In this document: in pieces, positions 22,868 to 31,513 of the stretch
Position numbering within the stretch: the first letter of the stretch is position 1
Layout: every line of letters starts with the position of its first letter
Made by a program: the position numbers and the translations under genes
DNA from: Spirochaetales bacterium
Lineage (GTDB): Bacteria > Spirochaetota > Spirochaetia > DAHUYW01
Reading direction: 5' to 3'
Length of the DNA stretch: 39,986 bases
Assembly (NCBI GenBank): GCA_027306915.1
Contig: DAHUYW010000037.1
Span: forward strand, 1 to 39,986
Notes under the pieces: model-generated
What the model was told of the DNA's origin: nothing
Seen by the model: the letters and a program-made list of their open reading frames with translations, nothing else
The model's database searches: none

Positions 22868-25183
22868 ATGGCGGATCTGGAACAGGTGATCGAAGAGCTC
22901 GCTCGCGACAAGGAGTTCCTCGCCTCGGTCACCCACTGGGAGCGCTTGTCGGCCAGGGAGGGGAGCTACGAGAAGCTCCCGAGCGGTCTCGATCCTCGCC
23001 TGGCCGCAGTGCTCAGGAGCCGGGGGATCACCCGGCTCTACAGCCACCAAGCCGAGTGCTACCGCGAGGTGCGCGCGAAGCGGAACGTCGTCGTCGTCAC
23101 CCCGACCGCTTCCGGGAAGACCCTCTGCTACAACCTCCCCGTTCTCGAGGCCCTGCTCGCGGACCCTGCCGCGCGCGCCCTGTACCTCTTCCCGACGAAG
23201 GCCCTCTCCCAGGATCAGCAGTCCGAGCTGAACGAGGTCGTCCTCGCCGGCGACGTGGGCATCCGCGTCGCGACCTACGACGGGGATACTCCGAGCTCCC
23301 TCCGCGTGGCCGCGCGCGACAACGGGCGGATCGTCATCACCAATCCCGACATGCTCCACACGGGGATCCTCCCGAATCACCCGAAGTGGATCAAGTTCAT
23401 GAGCTCGCTTAAGTTCATCGTGATCGACGAGGTGCACGTCTATCGCGGGGTCTTCGGCTCGCACCTGACGAACCTCATGCGAAGGCTCAAAAGGGTCGTC
23501 CGCTTCTACGGTTCCTACCCGCAGTTCATCTGCTGCTCGGCGACGATCGGCAATCCTCTCGAGCTCGCAAAGCGCGTCATCGAGGAGGAGGCGGTCCTCG
23601 TCGATCGAAACGGCGCCCCCTCGGGGGAGCGGCACGTCGTCTTCTACAACCCGCCCCTCGTGGATCGGGTCCAGGGGATTCGCCGCGGGGTGGTTCTCGA
23701 GTCGCGAAAGCTCGCGCTCCATCTTCTCACCCGCGGCATAAAGACCATCGTGTTCGCCCGCTCAAGGGTGCGCACCGAGCTCATCGCCTCCTACATCAAC
23801 GGAAGCCTCGCCAACCTCTACACCGACAATCACCGCACCCGGGTGGAGTCCTACCGCGGGGGCTATCTGCCGAGCGAGCGGCGCGAGATCGAGCGCGGGC
23901 TGCGCAGCGGCGAAATCCAGGGGGTGGTCTCCACCAACGCCCTCGAGCTTGGGATCGACATCGGAGGGCTCGACGCCTCGATCCTCGCGGGCTTTCCGGG
24001 ATCGATCGCCTCCTCCTGGCAGCAGGCGGGGCGGGCAGGGCGGCGCTCCACGGTCTCGCTCGCGATCCTCGTCGCCTCCGCCTCGCCGCTCGATCAGTAC
24101 ATGGTCACGCACCCGCAGTACTTCTTTTCGCGCAGCCCGGAATCGGGCTACGTCGATCCGGACAATCCCTACATTCTGACCGACCACGCGAAGTGTGCAG
24201 TCTTCGAGCTGCCCTTCGAAAGGGGAGAGGAGTTCGGCGGCCCGATCGACGAGGTGCTCGCTCTCCTCGAGGAGAGCGGGGTGGTTCGCCTCACCGAGGG
24301 GAAGTGGTACTGGTCCGATCGCTCCTACCCGGCAGAGGGAGTGTCGCTGCGAAGCGCCACGAGCGAGAACGTCGTCATCGTCAATACGACCAAGGGTGCG
24401 ACCGAGGTCATTGGGGAGATGGACCGTCCCTCCGCCAAGGAGCTTCTTTTCGACGGGGCGGTCTACATCCATCGCGGGGCGCAGTACATGGTGACGAAGC
24501 TCGACATGGAGAACCGACGCTGCTATGTCGAGGAATCGGAGGTCAACTACTATACCGACGCCTTGGTGAAGACCGACATCAAGCTCCTTTCCAAGGACGG
24601 CGAGGAGGAGCGGGACGGGGTGGCGGTGGTCGTCGGGGACGTGCTGGTGCGGTCCCAGGTCACGAAGTACAAGAAGCTCAAGTTTCAGACCCACGAGAAC
24701 GTCGGCTATGGCGAGGTTGCCCTGCCGGAGGAGCAGATGCACACCCGCTCCGTCGTGCTCACCTTTCCCGAGCAAAGCGTGGCAGGAAGGGCCTTCGGCC
24801 GGCTCTCGGCCCCCGAGCGCGAGGAGGTGATTGCCGACCTCGGGACCCTCGTGAAGAACGTGGCGCCCCTCTTCCTGCTGTGCGCCTCCTCGGACATCGG
24901 GGTGGCGGAGCGCCTGCGCGATCCGGAGCTTGCATCCCCGGCCCTCTATGTCTACGACAGGTATCCCGGCGGGACCGGACTCTCCGAGGGCTTCCTGGAG
25001 AAGATGACGGCGATCCTCGTGGCGGCCCGGGAGCTCGTGAAGGGCTGCCCCTGCGAGGAGGGCTGTCCCTCCTGTATCGGACCGGCCGGTCGGTCGGCTC
25101 CCGAAGCCCCGTCGGTCGAGGACCGCAAGGGGGTCGTCACCTCCTTCCTTTCCGAGTGGCTCGCAGAGGGTGGAGATGGCTGA
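22868..25183 (+). CDS. mrfA: DEAD-box DNA repair helicase MrfA (YprA family)
   Basis: A 771-residue superfamily 2 helicase. Motifs: Walker A TPTASGKT (about 78-85), DEVH (about 186), CSATIGNP (motif III), SYRGGYLPSERREIERGL and STNALELGIDIGGLDA (IV-V), and QQAGRAGRR (VI). The C-terminal DUF1998 domain carries four Cys, CPCEEGCPSC, at about 726-742, a metal site known from MrfA. In B. subtilis MrfA works with the exonuclease MrfB in a UvrA-independent repair pathway for mitomycin C damage. The next gene here encodes the MrfB counterpart and overlaps this one by 8 nt, making the assignment strong. ATG 22868 gives the family's usual N-terminus; the open frame further upstream (from 22712) looks non-coding. 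Confidence 0.92.
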   Translation: MADLEQVIEELARDKEFLASVTHWERLSAREGSYEKLPSGLDPRLAAVLRSRGITRLYSHQAECYREVRAKRNVVVVTPTASGKTLCYNLPVLEALLADPAARALYLFPTKALSQDQQSELNEVVLAGDVGIRVATYDGDTPSSLRVAARDNGRIVITNPDMLHTGILPNHPKWIKFMSSLKFIVIDEVHVYRGVFGSHLTNLMRRLKRVVRFYGSYPQFICCSATIGNPLELAKRVIEEEAVLVDRNGAPSGERHVVFYNPPLVDRVQGIRRGVVLESRKLALHLLTRGIKTIVFARSRVRTELIASYINGSLANLYTDNHRTRVESYRGGYLPSERREIERGLRSGEIQGVVSTNALELGIDIGGLDASILAGFPGSIASSWQQAGRAGRRSTVSLAILVASASPLDQYMVTHPQYFFSRSPESGYVDPDNPYILTDHAKCAVFELPFERGEEFGGPIDEVLALLEESGVVRLTEGKWYWSDRSYPAEGVSLRSATSENVVIVNTTKGATEVIGEMDRPSAKELLFDGAVYIHRGAQYMVTKLDMENRRCYVEESEVNYYTDALVKTDIKLLSKDGEEERDGVAVVVGDVLVRSQVTKYKKLKFQTHENVGYGEVALPEEQMHTRSVVLTFPEQSVAGRAFGRLSAPEREEVIADLGTLVKNVAPLFLLCASSDIGVAERLRDPELASPALYVYDRYPGGTGLSEGFLEKMTAILVAARELVKGCPCEEGCPSCIGPAGRSAPEAPSVEDRKGVVTSFLSEWLAEGGDG

Positions 25184-26465
25184 GCGAAGTGGGCTCGCCG
25201 CTCGTCTGGCATGGCTTCGCTCGCAGCAGGGGGTCGTTCCCGCTTCGAGCCTGCCGCCTCGCCCCGAAGGGGGGCCTGAGGGTGAAAAGGAGATTGAGGG
25301 CCGCGGCCGCGGGAGGCAAGGTCCTGCTCGGGGAGAGCGCCGGGCATGCTCGGGCGAGGGGCTCTCCGCGAGCGAGGCGCGGCTTGTCGATCTCGGCTTT
25401 CGTCCGGCCGGCTCCTACACCTGGCTGCGCGAGACACGGGTGCCCAACCCCCTTGCGGCGATGCGCCCGGCGCTTCTCACCCGCGGCGATCCGTTCGATG
25501 CGAGCCGGCTCCTCTTTCTCGACACCGAGACGACGGGGCTGTCGGGAGGGGCGGGAAACCTCGCCTTCCTCATCGGGGTCGGGCGCGCGGTCGGCGAAGA
25601 GCTCGCAGTGCGCCAGCTCTTCCTGAGCGACTTTCCCGGGGAGCGGGAGCTGCTCGATTTGGCCGACCGGGAGCTCGACGCCGAGGGAGTCCTCGTCACC
25701 TACAACGGGGCGAGCTTCGACCTGCCCCTCCTGCGGACTCGCTTCCTCATGAACGGGATGCGGCGCGATCTGCACGGAGGGATCGATCTCCTGAAGGCGG
25801 CCCGCCGCTTGTGGGGGGGGCTGCTCGAGTCCTGCTCGCTCCATTCGATCGAAGCGGAGGTGCTCGAGCTCGAGCGCGAGGAGGATGTGCCCGGTTTCAT
25901 GGTGCCGGAGCTCTATTTCCGCTACCTGCGCCTTGGTGAGAGCGAGCCCCTCTCCGCGGTCTTCGCCCACCACCTCCAGGACATCGTTTCGCTTGCCCGG
26001 CTCTTCGCCCACATCGAGGGTCTGGCCGAGGAGGCGGAGGGCGGGAGCCCCGCGGGCTCCGCGGTCAAAGACGCCTCCGCGCGGGTGCCGCGATTCGACC
26101 GCTTCGCCCTGGCCCTCATGCTCCTTGAGCGGGGCCGGAGCGCGGGGGAGCGACTTATCAATCGACTCTTCGAGGAGGGCGACGAGCGAGCAGGGCGCGC
26201 CTACGGGCTTCTTCTCAAGCGGGCTCGGCGCTACGAGGAGGCGCGCGTGGTCTGGCGGCGGATGTGGTCCGAGAAGCGAAGCCGCTTCGCCGCGGTAGAG
26301 CTTGCGAAGGACTACGAGCATCGCCTGCGAGACTTGGCGGCCGCCCTCGAGCTCGTGGAGAGCGCAAGTCGGCTTCCGTTGCGCGGCTTTCCCGGAGCCA
26401 AGGAGGCGCGCGAGGAGCTCCTTGCGCGCAGAGCGCGCCTGAAGCGCAAGCTCGCGCGGGAATAG
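25176..26465 (+). CDS. mrfB: RNase H-like exonuclease MrfB (YprB family)
   Basis: A 429-residue protein. After about 80 variable residues and a short conserved lead-in (VDLGFRPAGSYTWLRETRV), a DnaQ/RNase H-like DEDD exonuclease domain spans about 110-285: LFLDTETTGL (Asp and Glu near 116-118), YNGASFDLPLL (Asp near 182) and HHLQDIVSLARLF (Asp near 268). The C-terminal third is helical with TPR-like repeats (GLLLKRARRYEEARVVWRRM). In B. subtilis MrfB trims DNA after MrfA action in mitomycin C repair. ATG 25176 is preferred to GTG 25170. A G8 tract (25813-25820) lies inside the nuclease domain. A hairpin without U tract follows the stop. Confidence 0.88.
   Translation: MAERSGLAARLAWLRSQQGVVPASSLPPRPEGGPEGEKEIEGRGRGRQGPARGERRACSGEGLSASEARLVDLGFRPAGSYTWLRETRVPNPLAAMRPALLTRGDPFDASRLLFLDTETTGLSGGAGNLAFLIGVGRAVGEELAVRQLFLSDFPGERELLDLADRELDAEGVLVTYNGASFDLPLLRTRFLMNGMRRDLHGGIDLLKAARRLWGGLLESCSLHSIEAEVLELEREEDVPGFMVPELYFRYLRLGESEPLSAVFAHHLQDIVSLARLFAHIEGLAEEAEGGSPAGSAVKDASARVPRFDRFALALMLLERGRSAGERLINRLFEEGDERAGRAYGLLLKRARRYEEARVVWRRMWSEKRSRFAAVELAKDYEHRLRDLAAALELVESASRLPLRGFPGAKEAREELLARRARLKRKLARE
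25813..25820 (+). repeat. G8 homopolymer tract in mrfB
   Basis: Eight consecutive G bases encode Trp-Gly-Gly in the exonuclease domain. A one-base slip would truncate or scramble the protein before its last catalytic Asp. Confidence 0.85.
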
Positions 26466-26469
26466 AGAA

Positions 26470-26496
26470 GCCGCGATACTGTCAATAGATCGCGGC
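26470..26496. terminator. Stem-loop between convergent mrfB and glgA
   Basis: GCCGCGAT (26470-26477) and ATCGCGGC (26489-26496) form a perfect 8-bp stem with an 11-nt loop, 4 bp after the mrfB stop. No U tract on either side, so intrinsic termination is uncertain; position between convergent genes favours a terminator or RNA-end stabiliser. Confidence 0.45.
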
Positions 26497-26529
26497 CCCG
26501 CGCAGGCTCGCGCGGCGATGGTACGGCCG

Positions 26530-28020
26530 CTACCCGCGACTGCGGTGCTTGTCGATAGCCTTTCGATAGGCGGTTAGGTAGTCCTCTGCCGCTCTCTCCC
26601 ACGAGAAGCGGCGCTGCATGGCTCGTGAGCGCATCGCCTGAATGTGCTCCCTTCGGTTGTACCAGGCCCAGACAGCCCAGCCGACGACGTCGTAGATCGA
26701 GCGTGGGGTGAGGTCGTCGAAGAGAAATCCGGTGCCGTCGCCCGATCCTTGATCGTACTGCTCGACCGTATCGGCCAGGCCGCCGGTTCGCCGGACGATC
26801 GGCAGGGTACCGTAGCGCAGGGAGTACATCTGATTGAGCCCGCAGGGCTCATAGCGCGAAGGCATGAGGAAGAAATCGCACCCCGCCTCGATGAGATGGG
26901 CCGTCCTGTTGTTGAACTCAAGAAAGACCCGCAGGTTGGAGAGCTTCGATTGCAGAGCGGAGAGCTCTTCTTCGCACCACGGCTCGCCGGTTCCGAGAAT
27001 AACGATTTGCACTGCCATGTCGGTGCATATTTGATAGAGGCTTCCGCTGCCGGGGCCGCACAGCTCGACGAAGCCCTTCTGATCCACCAGGCGCGAGATC
27101 ATGCCGATGACCGGCACGGCGGGATCGGGGGCGAAACCGCAGTGAAGCTGGAGCTCCCGCTTGTCGAGCTCCTTTCCCGGGAGCTCCTCGTGCGAATAAT
27201 GATAGGGAACGAGGGGATCGCTTTCGGGATTCCAGCTTTCGTAGTCGATTCCGTTGAGGATCCCGACGAGATCCTCGCCGCGCTCGCGAAGAAGACCCTC
27301 CATGCGGGAGCCGTATTCGGACGTCTGGATCTCGCGCGCATAGGTAGGCGAGACAGTGGTGAGCAGATCGGCGAAGCGAAGCCCTGTCCGAAGGAAATTA
27401 ATCGACGTGCTCTCCTCGTCGTCCGAGTCGCGTAGCTCCTCCCACGCGAGCTGCGTGACGAAGAGATCCTGCTTCGGGAAGATGCCCTGGTAACCTATGT
27501 TGTGGATCGTGAGGACGCTTGCCGTTCGCTCGAAGAATCCCTCGCTCTCCTGCCGCCGCAAATAGAGAGGAATGAGCCCGCACGGCCAGTCGTGAACGTG
27601 AATGACATCCGGACGCCACCTGAGGGCGCGGCACACCTCGAAGGCTCCCCGATTGAGGAGGGTGAAGCGCCGCGCATTGTCCGCGAAGGGAACATTGTTC
27701 CGATCGCCATAGATCCCGCCGCGGCGGTACAGCGAATCGTTCGCGAGAAAATAGACCGGAACCGGGCTTGCGGGAAGAACGCCCTCAAAAAGGCTCGCCG
27801 GCTCTTCGAGCACGCCGAGGGGAATGGCGAGCTTGTAGGGAAGCTTGGTGAGCCCTTCCTTCTGAATGGAGCTGTACAGAGGCAGAAGGAGCCGGACGTC
27901 GACGCCGGCCCGACGCAGGCTTACTGCGAGGGCGGTGACCACGTCGGACAGCCCACCCGTCTTTGCAAAGGGTACGGCCTCGCTGGAAACGAGAAGCACC
28001 TTCAAGCTTGTTGCGACCAC
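26530..28020 (-). CDS. glgA: Glycogen synthase GlgA (GT5)
   Basis: A 496-residue ADP-glucose-dependent starch/glycogen synthase. The N-terminal GT-B domain has the ADP-glucose-binding KTGGLSDVV (about residues 20-28), HVHDWPCGLIPLYL and TIHNIGYQGIFP. The C-terminal domain contains GMISRLVDQKG and PSRYEPCGLNQMYSLRYG, with the catalytic Glu of the E(x)7E region. It extends alpha-1,4-glucan chains in the cytoplasm. The start codon is GTG 28018-28020: AGGAG lies 6 nt upstream and the protein begins MVATSLKVLLVSSEAVPF, as in the family. It lies 18 bp downstream of a GNAT gene and is last in a four-gene minus-strand run. glgC is encoded elsewhere in the window; no branching enzyme or phosphorylase is present. 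Confidence 0.95.
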   Translation of the reverse strand: MVATSLKVLLVSSEAVPFAKTGGLSDVVTALAVSLRRAGVDVRLLLPLYSSIQKEGLTKLPYKLAIPLGVLEEPASLFEGVLPASPVPVYFLANDSLYRRGGIYGDRNNVPFADNARRFTLLNRGAFEVCRALRWRPDVIHVHDWPCGLIPLYLRRQESEGFFERTASVLTIHNIGYQGIFPKQDLFVTQLAWEELRDSDDEESTSINFLRTGLRFADLLTTVSPTYAREIQTSEYGSRMEGLLRERGEDLVGILNGIDYESWNPESDPLVPYHYSHEELPGKELDKRELQLHCGFAPDPAVPVIGMISRLVDQKGFVELCGPGSGSLYQICTDMAVQIVILGTGEPWCEEELSALQSKLSNLRVFLEFNNRTAHLIEAGCDFFLMPSRYEPCGLNQMYSLRYGTLPIVRRTGGLADTVEQYDQGSGDGTGFLFDDLTPRSIYDVVGWAVWAWYNRREHIQAMRSRAMQRRFSWERAAEDYLTAYRKAIDKHRSRG

Positions 28021-28038
28021 GCTGCTCTCCTCTTCCCG

Positions 28039-28890
28039 CTATGGGCGATGGTAGCTGATGGCGAAATCTTCCCGCATCTGAAAGTTCAGGCTCCGGTAGA
28101 GGTGAATCGCCGCCTGGTTGTGCTTCTTCACGAAGAGGCACGCGTTCTTTTGAAGGGCGGCGATTTGCCAGAGTAACGCTTGAAGCAGCTTTCGCGAGAT
28201 CCCCCGGTTCCGAAATTCAGGCTCCGTGAACACTCCACCGATCTGGTAGTAGTCCAATCCCTGGGCGTTCGTCCCTGCCTTCGCGACGATTCTCCCGTCC
28301 AGCTCCGCGACGAGGGTGATCTCCTTTCGCAAGGACCGCTGGAGGTGGAGGAGGCACGAGGTGGCGTTGAAGGCGCCTGGGTCGAGGAGGACCTCCTCCT
28401 TCTCATAGCTTCTCTGGAGAGGAAAAAGCGCGGTAAGGTCCACGATTCCCGCGCGGCGAATGACCATCCCGGGCGGATCCGGAGTCGGGGCCGAAACGGT
28501 GAGATACTCGTGTGTCATGAGGTGATACTCGATCCGCTCGCTCGACCGCGGGGCGAGGAGGGACTCGACGATACCGACTTCGGAGCGAAGTCCCATGACT
28601 GAATGAATATGCCGGCTGCGTGAGACGATGAGCTCCTTGAGCAGCTTGCGCTGGAGCTCGGTGCTGCGTCCCTTGGGCTCAAGTACCGGAATGATGAGGC
28701 CTTGATCTGTGATAAGAAGACTCTCCACTATGCGAGAACGGCCGGCTTCGGCCCGGTTGACCAGGACATGCTCGAGCGACGTCTCGCGAGCGAGGAGGCG
28801 CGAGGTGAATCCAACGCAGGACCACTCCCTCGGCCTCAGAAAGGCGAGAAGCTCGTCCATGTCTCGGCGCGACGCTTGCTGCCAGGCCAT
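28039..28890 (-). CDS. GNAT-family N-acetyltransferase with extra N-terminal domain
   Basis: A 283-residue protein. The C-terminal half (about 140-283) is a GNAT domain: MVIRRAGIVDLTALFPLQ at its start, LVAELDGRIVAKAGTNAQ, then QIGGVFTEPEFRNRGISRKL, the acetyl-CoA-binding segment (RNRGIS in place of the usual R/QxxGxG/A), and LFVKKHNQAAIHLYRSLNF near the end. The N-terminal half (DMDELLAFLRPREWSCVGFT) is a separate alpha/beta region common in proteins of this architecture and may be a degenerate second GNAT fold. Substrate unknown. The gene begins 6 bp after the GH3 gene and ends 18 bp before glgA. A start further upstream is excluded by a stop in frame. Confidence 0.8.
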   Translation of the reverse strand: MAWQQASRRDMDELLAFLRPREWSCVGFTSRLLARETSLEHVLVNRAEAGRSRIVESLLITDQGLIIPVLEPKGRSTELQRKLLKELIVSRSRHIHSVMGLRSEVGIVESLLAPRSSERIEYHLMTHEYLTVSAPTPDPPGMVIRRAGIVDLTALFPLQRSYEKEEVLLDPGAFNATSCLLHLQRSLRKEITLVAELDGRIVAKAGTNAQGLDYYQIGGVFTEPEFRNRGISRKLLQALLWQIAALQKNACLFVKKHNQAAIHLYRSLNFQMREDFAISYHRP

Positions 28891-28896
28891 CGACGG

Positions 28897-30693
28897 TTAG
28901 AACTCTCCCTTAAGCAGGGTGATCGGAAGCCTCCCGATGGGGCGAAAATCTCCGGCAAGCACGGCGAATCCGGCGGCGAAGGAATCGGCTCCAAAGCCGT
29001 ACACCGCTAGGGCCGAGGAGATCCATGGAACGCCGCGCAGGTAGACCGGGGAGAGGGCCGACATGACTATCACCTTCGCTCGGATTCCCTTCAGGGATTC
29101 GAGAACCTGCATGCTGTGGGGATTGGCGAGGCAAAAGACGATGAGATCATATCTACCCGCGAGGGCGCGCAGCTCCGCGATCTCTCTCTGCCGGGCCCAG
29201 TAGAAGGGACTGTACGAGAAGTAGTAGGTGTCCGCCTGTGGATAGCGAAGCTTTCCCTGGTCGAGGAACTCGTGATACTGGCCGGCGAGGAGAATCCGCT
29301 CACCTGCCACCGGCTTCATCGGAATCAGGCCTCCCTTGATGAGAGTCACGCTCCGGCATGCCTGTTCGAAGAAGAATTCCTCGCCCCTCCGATCGGGGAG
29401 GACCGACCCTCCGACGACCGGAAAGAGGGGAACCGAGTTGGGACCGCGAAGGTAGTCGAGCTTCACGCGTAGGACGCGCTTGGCGGCCTTTTCGATAAGG
29501 AGGCGAAAGGCCGGGTCCTCCCTCATGCGTTCGAGGAGCACGGTCCAGACAGCGGAATCAAGGGCGGGAGTCTGCGAGATCATTACGACGTCGGCCCCTG
29601 CCTCGAGCGCCGCGGCACAGAGCTGTGAGAGGGGCAAGCCCGTCTCTTCGACACCGGTCATCAGCATGTCGTCGGTTACCAGCAGGCCGTGGAAGCCGAG
29701 CCGCCTACGGAGGATCTCGCTCTCGAAGATCTTCGAAAGCGTGGCCGGGACCCTGCTGCCGGTGATCTCGGGGTAGGCGAGATGTCCGGACATGATGGCG
29801 GGCAGACCGTCGGCGATGAGCATGCGGTAGGGAACGAGGTCGCGGTTCCAGATCTGGTCGAACGTGGCGTTGACGACTGGCAGCGTGAGGTGCGAGTCGC
29901 CCGCGGCATCGCCGTGGCCTGGATAATGCTTCGCGGCCGAGATGATTCCCGACTCGCGAAGGCCACGATAAAAGGCGACTGCGAGAAGCCCTACTCGTAC
30001 TGGATCGGAGCCGAACGAGCGCGGTCCGATGACATCTGCCCGAGGATTGGTGTAGACGTCGGCGTCGGGAGCAAAGTCCATGTTGATGCCGAGTGACTTG
30101 AGCTCCCGTCCGATGTAGAGGCCGGTCTCGTAGGCGTCGCTGGGAAGATTGGTGGCCCCGATGGCCATGTTCCCGGCGGTGACCGACGTGTCACCCTTGA
30201 TTTGGCGGACCCAGCCGCCCTCCTGGTCGGTCGCGATGAGGAGAGGGATGTGAAGTCGCGTTTCCTGGGCGGCTTTTTGCATGAGCGTGATGCTCTTGGT
30301 AAGCGCGCGAAGGCTGGTCGCGTTCCAGCCGAAAATCTTGACGCCCCCGAGCCCATGGTCGCGAATCCAGGCGAGGATCTCGGGGGAGGGGTAGTCGCCG
30401 TCGTAGCCGAGCATGAAGACCTGGCCGAGCAGCTCCTCGTTGCTCATCGTCGAAGCAAGGACTTGCGTAAGGGCGCCCGCAGGGAGGGCAGTGTAGAAGG
30501 TCGGCCTTATTCCATCTATGCCGGCGCCGTCCTGCGCCGTGGACATCGCCGCGGAGCCTGCCTGTCCCGCAAGCACGAGCCCGGCACGGCTCGGGCCGGC
30601 GAGCGGCTCCGCGTGAAGCTGCAGCGGCGACCCGGGAAACCACGACCACAACAGGAATGCGACAAGGAATCCTCTCACGAGCTTCGATTCCAT
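28897..30693 (-). CDS. Exported GH3 beta-N-acetylhexosaminidase (NagZ-like)
   Basis: A 598-residue glycoside hydrolase of family 3. A signal peptide is visible (about 1-28: MESKLVRGFLVAFLLWSWF, then a cleavable small-residue end). The catalytic TIM-barrel domain has IATDQEGGWVRQI, the KHYPGHGDAAGDSHL loop (about 250-265), which supplies the His-Asp acid/base pair typical of NagZ-type enzymes, and VTDDMLMTGV with the nucleophile Asp near 340. A C-terminal alpha/beta domain (from about 400, ending GRLPITLLKGEF) is present as in longer GH3 proteins. Likely releases GlcNAc from peptidoglycan fragments or chitin-derived sugars in the periplasm. It overlaps the lipoate-ligase-like gene by 19 bp and is followed at 6 bp by the GNAT gene. 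Confidence 0.88.
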   Translation of the reverse strand: MESKLVRGFLVAFLLWSWFPGSPLQLHAEPLAGPSRAGLVLAGQAGSAAMSTAQDGAGIDGIRPTFYTALPAGALTQVLASTMSNEELLGQVFMLGYDGDYPSPEILAWIRDHGLGGVKIFGWNATSLRALTKSITLMQKAAQETRLHIPLLIATDQEGGWVRQIKGDTSVTAGNMAIGATNLPSDAYETGLYIGRELKSLGINMDFAPDADVYTNPRADVIGPRSFGSDPVRVGLLAVAFYRGLRESGIISAAKHYPGHGDAAGDSHLTLPVVNATFDQIWNRDLVPYRMLIADGLPAIMSGHLAYPEITGSRVPATLSKIFESEILRRRLGFHGLLVTDDMLMTGVEETGLPLSQLCAAALEAGADVVMISQTPALDSAVWTVLLERMREDPAFRLLIEKAAKRVLRVKLDYLRGPNSVPLFPVVGGSVLPDRRGEEFFFEQACRSVTLIKGGLIPMKPVAGERILLAGQYHEFLDQGKLRYPQADTYYFSYSPFYWARQREIAELRALAGRYDLIVFCLANPHSMQVLESLKGIRAKVIVMSALSPVYLRGVPWISSALAVYGFGADSFAAGFAVLAGDFRPIGRLPITLLKGEF

Positions 30694-31469
30694 TCATCCC
30701 TCGTGTACTTCCCCCGATGGAGTTGTTCCGCCCGCGCGAGCTCCTCGGCAGTGAGAGAGCCGGAAGCAGCGCCGAGCGCGCTGCCTATCGCAGCGGCAAA
30801 CGCTCCTTGAGCTTGCTGGAACTCGATTGGAGCTCCGACCTCTTCGCTCACCGAGGAGGCGTGGTCAGAGTCGCCGGCTTGGGCCAGGAGGTAGCGCGTT
30901 ATTTCTCGATTTGTGCGGGAAAGCGGGATGGAGCCATGCTGAAGGACTGCGGTGCGGGTGATCATCTGGGCGCTTCCCACCAGCTTCCGTCCGGTTCGCG
31001 TGTCGATCTCGTACTCGCCGGTGGAGGCGAAGCAATCCGGATTCATCGGGTTTCCGCGCTGGGCCGGACTTGATACGGCCTCCTTCAGGCCGAGCGCCGC
31101 GAGACTCGCAAGGAGGAGAGGCGCGGCGAAGCGGTAGACCTGCCTCTTTCCAAAAGGAACAAGGTGATGCTTGCCGAGGATCACGGCATAGGTAAGCTCC
31201 TCGGCGTGCAACACCGCCTGTCCGCCCGAAGGGCGTCGCACGAAGAGAAGGCCGTCGGCGACGAGGCGATCAAAATCAATAGCGCCGGCAGTTGGCTGAA
31301 AACGTCCGACCGAGAGCGTCGCCGGCTCAAAACCGTAGAGACGCACAACCGGCCCGCTCGCTCCGGAAGAGACCGATTCTAGAAGCGCCTCATCGACTGC
31401 CATGTTCCAGCGTCCGTCTGCCGGCTCCTGCGTGATCAGACGAACCGACCCATCGTAGACGAGCTCCAT
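30675..31469 (-). CDS. Lipoate-protein ligase / octanoyltransferase family protein
   Basis: A 264-residue BPL/LplA/LipM-fold protein. Key features are NMAVDEALLE near the N-terminus, the substrate loop RRPSGGQAVLHAEELTYAV (family RRxSGGGxVxHD, with Gln-Ala for Gly-x here) and GRKLVGSAQ with the conserved Lys. It should attach or transfer lipoyl or octanoyl groups to E2/GcvH proteins, though lipoate ligase, octanoyltransferase and biotin-ligase-like functions cannot be separated by eye. ATG 31467-31469 is preferred over GTG 31473-31475 because AGGG lies 5 nt before it. It is first of the four-gene run ending in glgA and is divergent from the transglutaminase-like gene with a gap of only 44 bp. 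Confidence 0.82.
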   Translation of the reverse strand: MELVYDGSVRLITQEPADGRWNMAVDEALLESVSSGASGPVVRLYGFEPATLSVGRFQPTAGAIDFDRLVADGLLFVRRPSGGQAVLHAEELTYAVILGKHHLVPFGKRQVYRFAAPLLLASLAALGLKEAVSSPAQRGNPMNPDCFASTGEYEIDTRTGRKLVGSAQMITRTAVLQHGSIPLSRTNREITRYLLAQAGDSDHASSVSEEVGAPIEFQQAQGAFAAAIGSALGAASGSLTAEELARAEQLHRGKYTRDEWNRSS

Positions 31470-31477
31470 CCTCACCC

Positions 31478-31507
31478 TTGCCCCGAGAATAGCATACCAA
31501 CTAAAAT
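31478..31507 (+). promoter_or_regulatory. Candidate promoter giving a leaderless transcript
   Basis: TTGCCC (31478-31483), an 18-bp spacer and TAAAAT (31502-31507, five of six). Six nt separate the -10 from ATG 31514, so transcription would start at or next to the A of the start codon. Confidence 0.45.
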
Positions 31508-31513
31508 CCGAAT

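Noticed and set aside
24193..25626. Open frame spanning the mrfA-mrfB junction in another frame
   Set aside because: Arg/Gly-rich composition, no motif, and both real genes are intact across it.
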